Below are positions 42,346-53,500 of a DNA stretch of 64,000 bases, in pieces. Below the pieces are notes generated by a model. It was given only the letters and a program-made list of their open reading frames with translations, had not been told where the DNA came from and did no database searches. This DNA is from Ephydatia muelleri (Eukaryota > Porifera > Demospongiae > Spongillida > Spongillidae), in the NCBI GenBank assembly GCA_013339895.1, contig JABACO010000003.1, positions 1,973,860 through 2,037,859 of the forward strand, written 5' to 3'. A program made the translations under genes and the position numbers. Numbering within the stretch: position 1 is the first letter of the stretch; every line of letters starts with the position of its first letter.

Positions 42346-42844
42346 TGTACTTAATTAATCTTTTAATCATAAATTGAAGGTGACTTAACAGAGCGTCTCC
42401 GTAATTTCAGACCCAAAAGGACAATTGTTTTGGGCGTGTTGCCAAAACCAAAAAATCGGGAGAAGCGATTAATAAGACTCTGAGACCGTTGAAACAAACT
42501 TGATTGAGTGCAGTTTTCACCCCAAGTTTTAGTTAGTTATCTTACAACTGTACGACTACGTACCATGAGGTATAGGTTGCCGAAGCTAAGCCGTCTAAAT
42601 TCGTGAAATAGCACTTAGCGACCGGAAAAAAAAAGGTTCAATAGGCCGTGTGACGACAAGTTCATCACTGCTGATGGGCAAATGGGCTTTTATTACTGAC
42701 GTACGCGCATATATAACGACCTCTAGCACTTTCAGCTGCATGCATGTACATGCATATAGGAGACGCACCGAGCGCACATATGCATTACGCGTCTATTTCT
42801 GATACAGGTACGGTACAGTACTATTGTTCAACATAAATGCACAC

Positions 42845-45800
42845 CTAGCATAGCATTATGTTCCTATGTCCTTCCTTCTTAGCCATTGACTTCAGGTTTG
42901 ACACTTTAGCTGTAATGCATTTATCGCTGGGAAAGTCTAAAGGAATAGAGCCATCTTCCTCCATGAAGTGTTGCTTCACAATCGCGAGAATTTCTTTTGG
43001 CTTTATGCGATCTAGCTGGTGATCTTTCTGCTCTAACACCTGATCAAAAATATTGAACTCAGTAAATGTCGTTGAGATCTTTGATTTCTTCTGCGTCCTG
43101 CCAGATTTCTGCTTTTTTAGAAGGCTTGAAATCTCTGTTTTTATTTCACTTTCGCCTGGCAATGAGTACCGATTGGGATAACGCTCTTGTAACGTTTCTA
43201 GCATTATTGCAGGAGCCATCTTTTCCGTTTCTGTTTGTATACCACGGTCAAACATCTCCTTGATCTCTGTATGATATAAATGAACATATGTCGTTCCATA
43301 AGTGTCACCATGAGCAGGACGCCAGGCCCACCCCTGATGTTTTTAACTTGAGTGAGGAATTTCTTAATGCTGCGAGAGCAGGTACTCAACCATATTATCC
43401 TTCCCACTTCTTACTTTCAAAACACTGTGGATAAGGTCATTTGCACAGAGTACAGAAATTGCCACAGCATCCATACGTGGTGGAGGTTGCTGAACATAGA
43501 CGCCCGTAAAATCCTCCATGTTCTTTTCTGTTTGCTGGCTGCATAGTGTGCGAGGCCCTTTCAGACCAGCAAGCTTTGAACACTTTACCACTTTAACTCC
43601 TGTCACCATTTTCTTGGACTGTCATTCACTGGGCCATAAAACATGTACTGTTCGACAGCTGGGAGAGTCTTCGGGGCTACATCTAGATCTTCATTGTCTA
43701 CAGTTTCATCAGAGCCATCAGTTGCAAGGCATCAGTTGGTGCAAATGATTGCTCTTGAATATTGCAGTCAAAATACAATGCCACTCCCGATTCCACTGTA
43801 GGCGAACACTCGCACCTTGAAGGCAATTGCTATCTGGTGTACAACTTCAATGTCGTACAAGGCAGCAGATATCCATGGTCCCATTCCTTCCAGAAAGAGA
43901 ATATCATTCAATCTAGAAAAATAGGTCTTCATTTTTTCAACTGGGGCAATAATGAGGGCTAGGTTCGCAAGTTTTGGTCGATCTAAGCCAACAAGCTGCA
44001 CAAATGAATTCTGCAAGCCACCTCCCCAAGCAAGAGCAGCTGCCAACTCTTTTGCTATTACAATACACTGAATTTTATTGCTATGTGGTGTGTGCATGAA
44101 GGATACAAGGTGAGCCATGGACCAAGCATCAATATCGCCTTTGCCATCTTGTGTTTCTGTATGAATGAATCAAGTCACCTTTATGGGTGACAATGCACTA
44201 ATAAGAGCAATGACCAGTAGCAAATCCTTTGACTGATAACACCCTGCATTGTCTGATTGTAAGGTAATCTCCTCCAAAAATGATAGCTTCTCATGTATTT
44301 GATATAGAAATGCCTCGATCATGATGCAACTGCCAAGCTATCTTGCTTGTTTGAACCTTCCATGATCTGGTCAGCATAAATGTTGTACCGAACTGCAGAA
44401 CCTTCCTCATATCGAAAAACTTCAATAGACACCCATGCCAAGCAATACCTCGTTTCCTAAAATGCTCTTGGCTAGTTTCTCTTGCTGACATGCTCTCATA
44501 TTTCATTTTCCAGTCAATAACAACAAGGGCATGCTTTGACCTGATCTTGTTTTCAAGGCACTCTTGTTTCACCTCTTCTTCAATTTTATATATAGCTTTC
44601 TGTTGATTTGCAACATGTACCCGATGCGCATGATACAGTTCAAGTTTCTGTTGTATGTCACTAACAACCCATGAGAGCATCCTTTATTGTATTGTGAGAT
44701 TTTACAGGGTTATCTCCTTCTCCTGTGGCTTTGATCTTGTCACAAAGTGCCTTGAAAAATACTACATTGAAACGGCAGCCGTTACAAGTTTCAACACGGA
44801 CAGCAGCATTTATTTCCTTTTCTGGGTGTAGTTTCTTCAATCCATATTCAATTCCATGTGTGTCAACATTGTCATTTTCTATTTGCACATGTGAATCATA
44901 CTGTTGCTTGAAGGAATTGCGCACCAATTCGAGCTGTCTAGAAAGGGTTACCTTGTCCACATTGTTGTGTACGAAATCATCACTGATCTTCTGCAACATT
45001 TCAATGGAGTCATGAACAAAAGGACCCCTGTCACATAATCTACAGCTGTAAAAATCTTTTCTTCACCCCCAGTTATCTCCTTCACGATCCGGTAGAATGT
45101 GGAGCGTCCAAGGATATTGGCTTGCCTCTCAAACACCTTGCAGTAGTCATCAAACATGTGCTTTCGTGTTTTGCGACGTGTTACACAAGGAAGAGTTACC
45201 GACTCTTGTTCTGAAAGCTTTACATTTTTCATGCCCCATGATAAAACACCCACATTGACTGGAGACAAAATCCAGCTTACAGCCTCAATCACTACAGCCT
45301 CTTCGACTCTTGCACGTGTTTGTATGGGCTTGATGAGTTCTAAACCTTCAAGAATAGCTTGACTGTCTGCCAGGGCTTTCATCCGTGCATATCCACCAAT
45401 GTGAAACCTACCTTCCTGTTGCAAGGATTCCATTCTCTTCTTTGGGAGTCCTTTTACCAATAGCACTTGTGTTACCCGCTTTTGTATCGTCAAGTTCAGA
45501 CTTGCATTATTAGGCTCAATCAGAACATTTTCAAGCTTCATCAATGCTTTTCGTGCAGGTACAGCCCCTCTAACCTTGTCAGTGGCATCTTGTACCAGCT
45601 CTTGAGACATTGCTGGGCAGCCACTTTAACGGCAGCTGTAAGGACAGACTGTACCATGGTTGAACTTTCGTATTCTTCCATCTCTGTTTCGCGCGTGCTC
45701 TGAGGGCAACTTCTTTCTCATAGATTCAGTGAAACCAAATGCGTCCCACACGTCCTTCCTCGTTTCAATTAATTTCCCACTTGTCACCATAGCTGAAGAC

Positions 45801-45918
45801 ATGCCAGCATCAGGTACATCATCAACAACCATATCTGTGATGGACTTCCTTGCTTTCTTAGATGTACAGTGCTCGAGTGAAGGCCCTGCACTACCATCTG
45901 ATTTCTTAGGCCTGTCAC
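42845..45918 (-). CDS. DDE-type transposase-like protein of unnamed family, main part
   Basis: Read leftwards: PKKSDGSAGPSLEHCTSKKA at the cut edge; RKDVWDAFGFTESMRKKLPS; FHIGGYARMKALADSQAILE; ILGRSTFYRIVKEITGGEEK then AVDYVTG; ETCNGCRF; HALVVIDWKMKYESMSARET then KRGIAWHG; LQSDNAGCYQSKDLLLVIAL; TQDGKGDIDAWSMAHLVSFM; and a C-terminal block with RYPNRYSLPGESEIKTEI and DKCITAKVSNLKSMAKK. The VIDWKMK, SDNAGCY and QDGKGDID motifs are spaced like a DDE/D catalytic triad; that role is inference. The gene is broken into at least six reading-frame pieces and is probably inactive. Similar proteins exist in my memory of cnidarian and sponge repeats as uncharacterised, but I cannot attach a family name. 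Its N-terminus lies across the nested element (48832-48957). Confidence 0.65.
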
Positions 45919-46055
45919 GGCTGATTTGGTCCTATCCTGAAACGGTCCTAGGACCATTTCAGGCTGCCTACATGTATTTGGGTCCTACGCTGCTCATTTT
46001 GGTCTTACACCTAGGACCATTTCAGGCTGCTCATTTTGGTCCTACACTGACAAAG
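45918..46055. repeat. GGTCC tandem/palindrome block, left edge of nested element
   Basis: Units of about 36-70 bp repeat the phrases CCTAGGACCATTTCAGGCTG (twice) and GCTCATTTTGGTC (twice). CCTGAAACGGTCCTAGGACC is nearly palindromic. Confidence 0.7.
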
Positions 46056-46133
46056 GATAGACTCCATATAAATTTAAATTTTACGAGTTTATAAGCAGAA
46101 TTGATCAAAGTTGGATACATATAAATACTGAAA

Positions 46134-48702
46134 CTATGACCAATACACACAAGTATGACAAAACCATTCTTTCGTCTTCTTGAAAATAGAAGATGGAATA
46201 ATTTCACAAGTTTTGTGGTACCATTCATGGCAACCATCACATCTTGCCATTTTGTCATCTCCCCTCTTTAGCCTGCAACTGCAAAAAATTTCATATTGAA
46301 CACGGCTGTATGGTCGTTGAGCCTTCCTTTCCTTAGCTGGAAAGGGCTCCATCATTCCAGACTCCAAATGTTGACTCTTGCATGTTTGGCATCATACTAC
46401 TGCTTTTGCTTTTCCTAGTGGCAAAAACGGAGCTTATAAAATTATTTGAACATAATAATACTTATACCTGTGCACAAAGGATATTGCTTTTGACAATTTT
46501 CAACACTTTTTGCCTTTCACTGGTTAACACTGTCATGTCAGTTTCAACTGCAAAGATCATTCAATTGTATAATGGTGAGGTACACAGCTTACCACAATAA
46601 CCTATCAGGTGACACAGATTTCAAATCCACATCAATCGGCAAGACTGCTTTGCGCCCAAACATTACTTCAAATGGTGCCTAGCAACTAGACTCATGATAG
46701 GATGTGTTACAAGCAAACATGAATCTATGAATTCATCCCAAAGTTCTTTTTGTCCTGTAATTGCTTTGACAAGCATCCTCTGCAAGGTTTGATTAAATCT
46801 TTTGTCAAGACCATTCGACTGCACACAGGGGACCAAATCAGCAAGTTAAAACACCAAAACCAACTGTAATGAATGTACCTGTGGATGGTAGGGTGTGATA
46901 AGGCATTGTCTTATCCCCAGCAGTTTCATCATTTCAGAATTTAGTTTGTTCTTGAATTCTGAACCATTATCAGTAGTCAAAACACTAGGCAATCCCATTC
47001 TCAGGAAAATCTATAATAATGTGCAAAAACATAGTGCACGTTACTTTGACACGAAGAAACAACTGACAAACAACTGTAGTGTTTTAAAAGGTGTTGTAAT
47101 CATCTTATCACTACAAAGCTATAATAAGCCCACTAAATCTACACAATGCTACAAACACCACTACAAGGTTTAAAAATCTAGCTGTTTAGTTGCTATTACT
47201 CGCACATGTCGAAGAGTTAAATGATACAAACCTTGTAGAGTGCGCTTGCTACTTGATGGGCCTCTTTGCTGGGTGTAGCAAAAGCTTCAGCCCATTTAGA
47301 GAAATAGTCACTCAAAGTAAGAATGTATCTTAAAAAAATAGCAACAATGCAAAATAAAGTGTGAAAACTGCATTAGCAGATCCGTTATAATATGCATCAG
47401 TTGATGATATGCTCACACACACACCCATGCAGACGTACATGTAACACAACTCACCACACCCACACATGCACACACATTCCACATCACTGATGGGTGAACC
47501 TGTTTCCAGATAATGAAGTAGGTGATATTGGTCCAATGAAAATCAATGGCGACATGATACCATGTTGTATATACAGGAATTGGATGCATTTCAGTAGTAG
47601 TTAATGTCTGTTGTGCAGAATTCCTTTGACAAACCTACCAGTTCAATAATTTGTTTGTTAAGCCCTTTCCATGTAAACCGTTCTCTGATTCTCTTGATTG
47701 TTTTCTTGATGCCCAGATGACCAGAAGTGGGGTCAGAATGACAGGCATGTAGGATATTTTCTTTCTTTGATGCATCACAAATCAACCTTGTAACCTATGT
47801 TTTGAGGTAAAAAAGTATTGTTTTGCAAATTAAAATGCTGAATACAACCAATCATCTGCACAATACATACATGTACATGAATTACACTACCGTGCAAACT
47901 ATTGATTACTTAAAGAGCGATTAGAAGAATGTCATGTTAGTGCATACTTATGTAGTGGGCACTCCATGATACAGTAAGAACCATCCCTTGATCAAGAAAG
48001 CAATCCTCCTCCACGTGGCCTTGAAATGAATTACACAGTGGAATGCAGTGCAGACCAAGCTATAAGAGCATGCTATTAAAAATACATTGTCACTAGGATG
48101 GCAGAGATCAAGGGATAGTTTTTGCCATATCACTATAAGTATGCGTTACAAACACAAAGAAACGCACATCATGCAATTGCAAGGTATTAGGTTAAACATT
48201 GAAGTAAACAGCGAGATGAAGCATATTTCAAACTACACAAACTTGCCGCCTTTTGAAACAAATAGTCGTATAGGATGTCGGACATCAAGGGATAGTTTTT
48301 ACTGTATCACGGAGAGCCCAGTACGTAAGTATGCTCTCACCTAAAATGCTTCCAATCCCTCTTTAAATCACCTACATGTATGAGCGAGCAAACCAACGCG
48401 GGCATCGATCGCTATATTCCATAAGCTCTTAAGAAGGGGGGCCATTAAACTAAAGGACAACCCAACTTTTTTCTCGCACTATAAAGGTACGAAATTTACG
48501 AAAGCAATTTTTTGCCTACCTCATTCGTTCCTTTTGTCTTCTTTTTCAAGCGCACTTCACCATTCACTAACACCAACTTTTCCGCTTTTCTTCTTATGGT
48601 CCTCTTTTTGTTCAACGTACATCCTTCTGGGTATGTCCCATAAACTTTATAGCCATACGCTTGCTCAAGCAGATCATCATCTGACTCTGATTCGCTAGGC
48701 AT
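46134..48702 (-). CDS. retroviral-type integrase with C-terminal PHD finger
   Basis: Parts in order on the minus strand: an acidic N-terminal exon (48702-48500) opening MPSESESDDDLLEQAYGYKV; the HHCC zinc-binding domain (about 47796-47635, HSDPTSGHLGIKKT); the catalytic core in separate exons at about 47590-47450, 47340-47240 (LSDYFSKWAEAF) and 47010-46880 (TTDNGSEF, then TPYHPQ); the end of the core at about 46830-46600; and a PHD zinc finger at about 46290-46140 (CSC..CDGCHEWYHKTC..CHTC). The order and the MHPIPVYTTWYHVAIDF segment resemble the GIN/Ginger integrases of animals, which integrate DNA through a DDE core. A PHD finger could steer integration to modified histone H3, by analogy. 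The gene is broken. Its Ginger-like nature is inferred from introns, terminal motifs and lack of RT. Confidence 0.7.
47940..48340. repeat. fold-back repeat, three copies of a ~50-bp motif
   Basis: ATCAAGGGATAGTTTTT...GTATCAC..AGTATGC is found at about 48108-48147 and 48287-48335 in forward orientation, and at about 47942-47985 in reverse. The first two face each other. It lies in an intron of the integrase gene and may be a small MITE. Confidence 0.65.
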
Positions 48703-48744
48703 GTTAACGAGTTACCACGATGGCACTTGACACTTAGATATGGG

Positions 48745-48832
48745 ACCAAAAAATGTATATTCGGTCCGCCCGGACAATTTTTGTTAGCTCATTTTGGTCC
48801 CGGCCGGACCAAAATTAGACGCAGACCAAAAT
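48745..48832. repeat. GGTCC palindrome block, right edge of nested element
   Basis: Contains CGGTCCGCCCGGACAATTTT and TTTTGGTCCCGGCCGGACCA. The words GGTCCG/CGGACC are the same as at 5815-5925. Confidence 0.7.
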
Positions 48833-48957
48833 AATCGTGAGAGGCCGTCCACTTTTCCTTAGTATTGCTACCTCTAGGGGTACACCATCACACGCACATT
48901 GACAGCGTTTGCATTTGCTTTGACAACCAGGAACTTTCATCTTTGCAGGCTCCGCCA
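48833..48957 (-). CDS. N-terminal piece of the TTAA-element DDE gene
   Basis: From an ATG near 48957 the minus strand reads MAEPAKMKVPGCQSKCKRCQ, then CACDGVPLEVAILRKSGRPL, and runs into the nested element. The CQSKCKRCQCAC cluster is a small Cys-rich, probably zinc-binding motif. The continuation lies at 45918 and below. Joining the two pieces places the integrase element inside this gene. Confidence 0.6.
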
Positions 48958-49368
48958 TGCTTCGTATCGTACCGCGCTGTTTACTTTCGGAATTAATTGT
49001 ACAAAATTTAGTACCCAAACTTGCGTGTGGCAGCCAAGCATATAAAGACATTGTGTTTTTCACATTAATTTGTTGCCGTACTTACTAAATGTCCTGCTTA
49101 TTCGATTTATGTACACATATAAGTTTTCTCTTTCACAGCTAGTTCACGCAAATTTTCGCTAAACCCGAATTGCACCAAACCCCCAAACCGCTCGTCTCAG
49201 ACGATGGATAGTTCTTCATCTCATTGAGTGGAATCTCAAACAATATTGTTTCTTATTACATCACAGATTTATCTGACACAATTAAACTATAGGATGCTTA
49301 TACCTATTTTATGACCTGCTACAAGCGCCCAAAATTTGGGGTCTGAAATTACGGAGACGCTCTGTTAA

Positions 49369-49800
49369 AAGTCATATGAATTAACACCGCATCCGCGTAT
49401 AATCTGGGTCAGGTTTTGGGGGGAAACTAAACAACCAAAAGGTCCGCTAGCAATACTATTACAGATTTTAGTTGTCACTATAATACATCAACCTATGGTA
49501 TATCACACAACAGTTTATCCTTGTATGAAGGACGAGATCAGCGTGCTTTCAATACATCGGTTCAGTACTCTGGAAGGCATCGCAAAGATGGATTTGAAAC
49601 GCTAATATTTACTATAAAACTATACCTACTTATTAAATAACTACTTTAGGAGCTAAGAAAACTGGTATCATCATTCAAATCAACGTTTTCACATCACAGA
49701 CAAACGCTGAAGCCTAATAAGTACCGGAGGACGTGGAGGTTAACTAATTGCCGTCAATAATTGAAAAAACATTGTTACGGATCCGGGTCGCCTTCACGGG
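49369..49800. other. no recognisable feature
   Basis: Spacer between the right TIR of the TTAA element and the second DDE-gene fragment. I see no exon or repeat. Confidence 0.4.
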
Positions 49801-49837
49801 AAAACGAATCCGGAAAGTATCGTACAACCTAAATGCA

Positions 49838-50195
49838 AATGCAAAGTTGGATCGTGTCTGTTGGTACACTTTACCTGGTGAAAACGAGATTCGGACTGAA
49901 ATTACTAGATTGTTTGGAAGGAAGAAAGGCAGCGATAAGGATAATATAGGCAGGGCTGAAAGTGAAAATGATGACGGGACTGAGGGCAGAAAAGGCAGGT
50001 GACAAAGCAATCTATATAAAACCTTTAGAAGAACTCGTACAACAGAACCCAACGATCAAACCTGCAGAAGCACTAGGCGAACTCAAAGCTGCACTGAACT
50101 TGCCTGCATGCAAACCAAACTGAGCATGATAAAGCGATAAAAACTAAAGTAAGCAGCCTGAAAAAAAAATTCGAAATAAGAGAGAAAGCGAACAT
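49838..50195 (+). pseudogene. C-terminal fragment of a second DDE-type gene, opposite strand
   Basis: On the plus strand, WYTLPGENEIRTEITRLFGR matches YSLPGESEIKTEISSLLKK of the element at 43.1 kb. Further on, LEELVQQNPTIKPAEALGEL and HDKAIKTKVSSLKKKFEIRE align with its DRIKPKEIL and DKCITAKVSNLKSMAKK parts. The reading frame shifts once near 49985-50000. Only the C-terminal ~110 residues are present. It is a remnant of another family member, not part of the same copy. Confidence 0.6.
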
Positions 50196-50435
50196 TTGGT
50201 AGACAAGTTTGCAATTTGCATGTACTCACTTCATGTTTTTTTTTTTTTTTTTTAAGCATACACCGTTATCTGGTACATGTACAAACCCATGCATACAGGC
50301 GCAAGCTAGCATCTGTATATACAGCACATTTAGCTGCATGTATGCTTTGTAGCTCTATATAGAAATGCAGGATGGAGGAGTAGTGAATGATTGCCAGCTT
50401 TGAATGATCTGTATAACCCTTGATACGACTGGAGC
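50196..50435. other. spacer with poly-T tract
   Basis: Contains a T homopolymer (about 50237-50255) and otherwise nothing recognisable. Confidence 0.5.
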
Positions 50436-50596
50436 TGTAACGTAGGTTCTCACAGTGTTCACCAAAGTATAATATCAAATATCAAGACTGACTAGTTGTC
50501 ACGCAACTGCCAATATATACACGTATAACACAACCAATCACAATACACGCACACAATGACCAATGATATAATACTATATGTTTCATATATGCCACA
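50436..50596 (-). repeat. 3' LTR of the gypsy fossil (161 bp)
   Basis: Begins TGTAACGTAGG on the plus strand and ends GCCACA. A matching copy lies at 55240-55400. Confidence 0.92.
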
Positions 50597-53500
50597 TTAC
50601 TCTCCCCTTAACTCCTTGCATATATGTATAGTAATAGTTTTGTTCAGTGTGTATAATACTGGCCATATCTTAGAGGAGGATGACGATCCCTCTGAGATCT
50701 GTGGAGGTGTACCGGCTGCTGTGGTATCTCATCATCAGCACCTACATACCCACCGATTGAACGTTCAACTCCACTACAATCAAACCCCAGATCAAATGAT
50801 GCATCATCTGGAAGGACTGCTGGATCGTCTTCATTTGATTGTTCTGAGTTCCACTTTTCCGGATTGCCGTGGCACATCTTCATCCTATTGTGGTGAACTG
50901 TCTGAGTTTTCGTTGTTCCAATCAGTTGAATCTTGTAATTCACTGGACTGACTCTGTCGATTACAGTGTAGGGCCCTCTCCACTGTGAAGTCAGTTTCCT
51001 TGTCTCGCCAACCTTCACTGCTGGATTAAAGAGCCAAACTCTATCCCCAACCTTAAAATTCACCTCAGCACAATGCTTATCTCTCCTCTCTTTCCTTTTC
51101 TTCTGAGCAACATCCAAATTCTCTCTGATCACATCATAAGCCATCTTTAAGGTTGTCTTCACCTCCTTTATATACTGGAGAATAGTACCATCACCCCTCT
51201 CTCCTGTACCAAAACGACCCAACATAACATCAACTGGTAAAACAGGTGAACGTCCAAAATTGACAAAGTATGGTGAGTATCCTGTGAACTCATGCAACGA
51301 TGTCCTGTATGCAAACACCGCCTTCTGCAAATGTTTGTCCCAATCATCTTGATGCTCCCCTACCATCTTAGCCAAAATTGCTTCAACAGTGCGATTGAAT
51401 CTTTCCACCTGCCCATTTCCTTGTGGGTGGTACGCGGTTGTTCTACTGCGTTCAATCCCAAGCAGCTGACACAGTCTTTGATTGACTTCTGCATTTAGGT
51501 TACTTCCTTGATCACTATGTAACTGTTGAGGAACACCGTACCGACATATAACCTCATCCATCAAAATGCTGGTCAAAGTGAGACCATCAGTAACTTGCAA
51601 AGGAAATGCTTCCACCCATTTTCTGTAACAACCAAAATGTACTTGTTACCTTTCCTTGTAACAGGTAATGGACCCATAATGTCCCATGTTATCTTCTGAA
51701 ATGGGTGGCTAGCACTGATAGTACCCAATGGAGCTTGAGGACAGGGTTGAGGATTGTTTCTTTTCTGGCATGTCTCACATTCTCGTACCCATCGCTCAAT
51801 ATCCAACTCATACCCCGGCCAATAAAAACGATGCCTCACTCGCTCCAAGGTTCGCTTAACACCCATATGCCCTGCTCTGTTATGCAGGTGCTCAAGAATT
51901 GTTGATCTCATTTCTAATGGTATCAGCATCTGAATGCAAACCTCTGAATCCCCGGACTCTTTGAATCGCCTATATAGCACTCCCTTATGTATGAAGATCT
52001 TTCCATTCTGACGGGTAAGTCCTGGAGGTGGTTTACCATCCTTCACTGCCTCATACACCAATACCATGTAAGCATCCTTGGCTTGAACTTCTTTGATCTT
52101 GGCAAAGTTGTCTGAAGACTCCACCTGAGAGATAGCTGCAGCCAGCTGAATTGATGGTGTCCTTGACAAGCCGTCAGCATTCCCATTTAACTTGCCTGCT
52201 TTGTGCCTTACAGTGAATCGAAACTGTTGCAGGAACATTAACCAACGTGTGACACGCCCACCCACATCTCTCAGGTTGTTCATGTGCACTAGAGGTTAAT
52301 GGTCAGTTTGCAGTATGAAAATCATGTCCATACAAGTATGGATAAAACTCCTTAACTGCCTTTACTATAGCAAGGGCTTCACGCTCAATAGTCGAGTAGC
52401 TCTGCTTTCGTCAATTGCCTACTCCAGTAAGCAATAACCTTCTCGGTCCCATTGTCATCAACCTGACTTAAGACAGCTCCAATAGCTGAGTCAGAAGCAT
52501 CTGTTGCTAACAAAAACTCTCTATCAAACTGTGGAAATGCTAGGACTGGTGGAGTGGTCAATCTGACCTTGAGTTCCTGGAAAGCCATTGTACACTGTGC
52601 AGTCCAGCTGAAAGTTTTAAGATCAGTCTTGTTCGTTAGTTTGAAGAGTGGAGATGCTATTCTGGAATAGCCCTGAACAAAACGACGATAATAATTGGCC
52701 AACCCCAAGAACTGTCTAAGTTCCTTCACATTATTGGGAGCAGGATAGTGCAACACAGCCTGTATTTTCGATGGATCAGGTTCCACGCCATTCTTCGAAA
52801 CGATGTGACCCAAATAGCTCACCTTCGATTGAGCAAAATGACACTTGTTGGCTTTCAACCTGAGCCCTGCATCTTGAGCCCTCTGGAAAACGTTTCTAAG
52901 CCTATCAAGATGTTCAGAAAACGTTGCACTAAAAACGATTATGTCATCAATGTAAATCAAACACTGGTCATTTGTCAGCCCCGAGAGTACACATGTCATT
53001 AATCTCTGAAAACTGGACGGTGCATTGGTCAGGCCAAAAGACATAACGTTGAATTCAAAATGGCCTTCCATCGTAGAAAATGCAGTTTTCTCCTTATCGT
53101 TCTCTTCCAACTCCACCTGCCAATAGCCAGATGCGAGATCCAACGTAGAGAAAATAGTAGACCCAGCCAAAGATTCCAACGTTTCATCGATACGCGGCAA
53201 AGGATAAGCATCCTTGTGCGTAACGGAATTCAATTTTCTAAAATCAATGCAAAACCTCCAACTTCCATCTTTCTTTCTCACCATGATGATCGGCGAAGAC
53301 CAGGGACTCGTGCTGGGACGAATAACCTTGTTCTTCAACATCTTATGTACCTCTTCCTGCACCGTTTTCCTCAATGCCACTGGCTGTCGACGGATAGGTT
53401 GCCTAATCGGTGACCAGACGTCGAAATTCCATGCTTGACCTTAGACGTCCTGCCCAACTCCCCGTCTGAAAACAGCTCGCTATACTCCTCCAACAATCCT

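Larger units (their letters stand above)
45918..48832 (-). mobile_element. nested element with intron-bearing integrase gene (Ginger/GIN-like)
   Basis: It interrupts the DDE gene: the frame ...RKSGRPLTI ends at its right edge and (I)SRDRPKKSDG resumes at its left edge. Both edges carry GGTCC-rich palindromes and end with (A)TTTGGTC-type words in inverted orientation. No reverse transcriptase or gag is visible between them, and the integrase gene has several introns. This favours a cut-and-paste Ginger-type transposon over an LTR retroelement. Exact ends are good to about 20 bp only. The coding region is broken, with several breaks. Confidence 0.65.
42389..49364 (-). mobile_element. 6,976-bp DNA transposon with TTAA target site and 26-bp perfect TIR
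   Basis: 42389-42414 and 49339-49364 are perfect inverted repeats starting CAGAGCGTCTCCGTAATTTC. TTAA lies immediately outside at both ends (42385-42388 and 49365-49368). TTAA duplication is known for piggyBac and Kolobok elements. The minus-strand cargo is one DDE-type gene (start near 48957, end near 42845), split by a second element at about 45918-48832. Without that insert the element would be about 4.1 kb. The superfamily cannot be fixed by eye. Confidence 0.8.
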
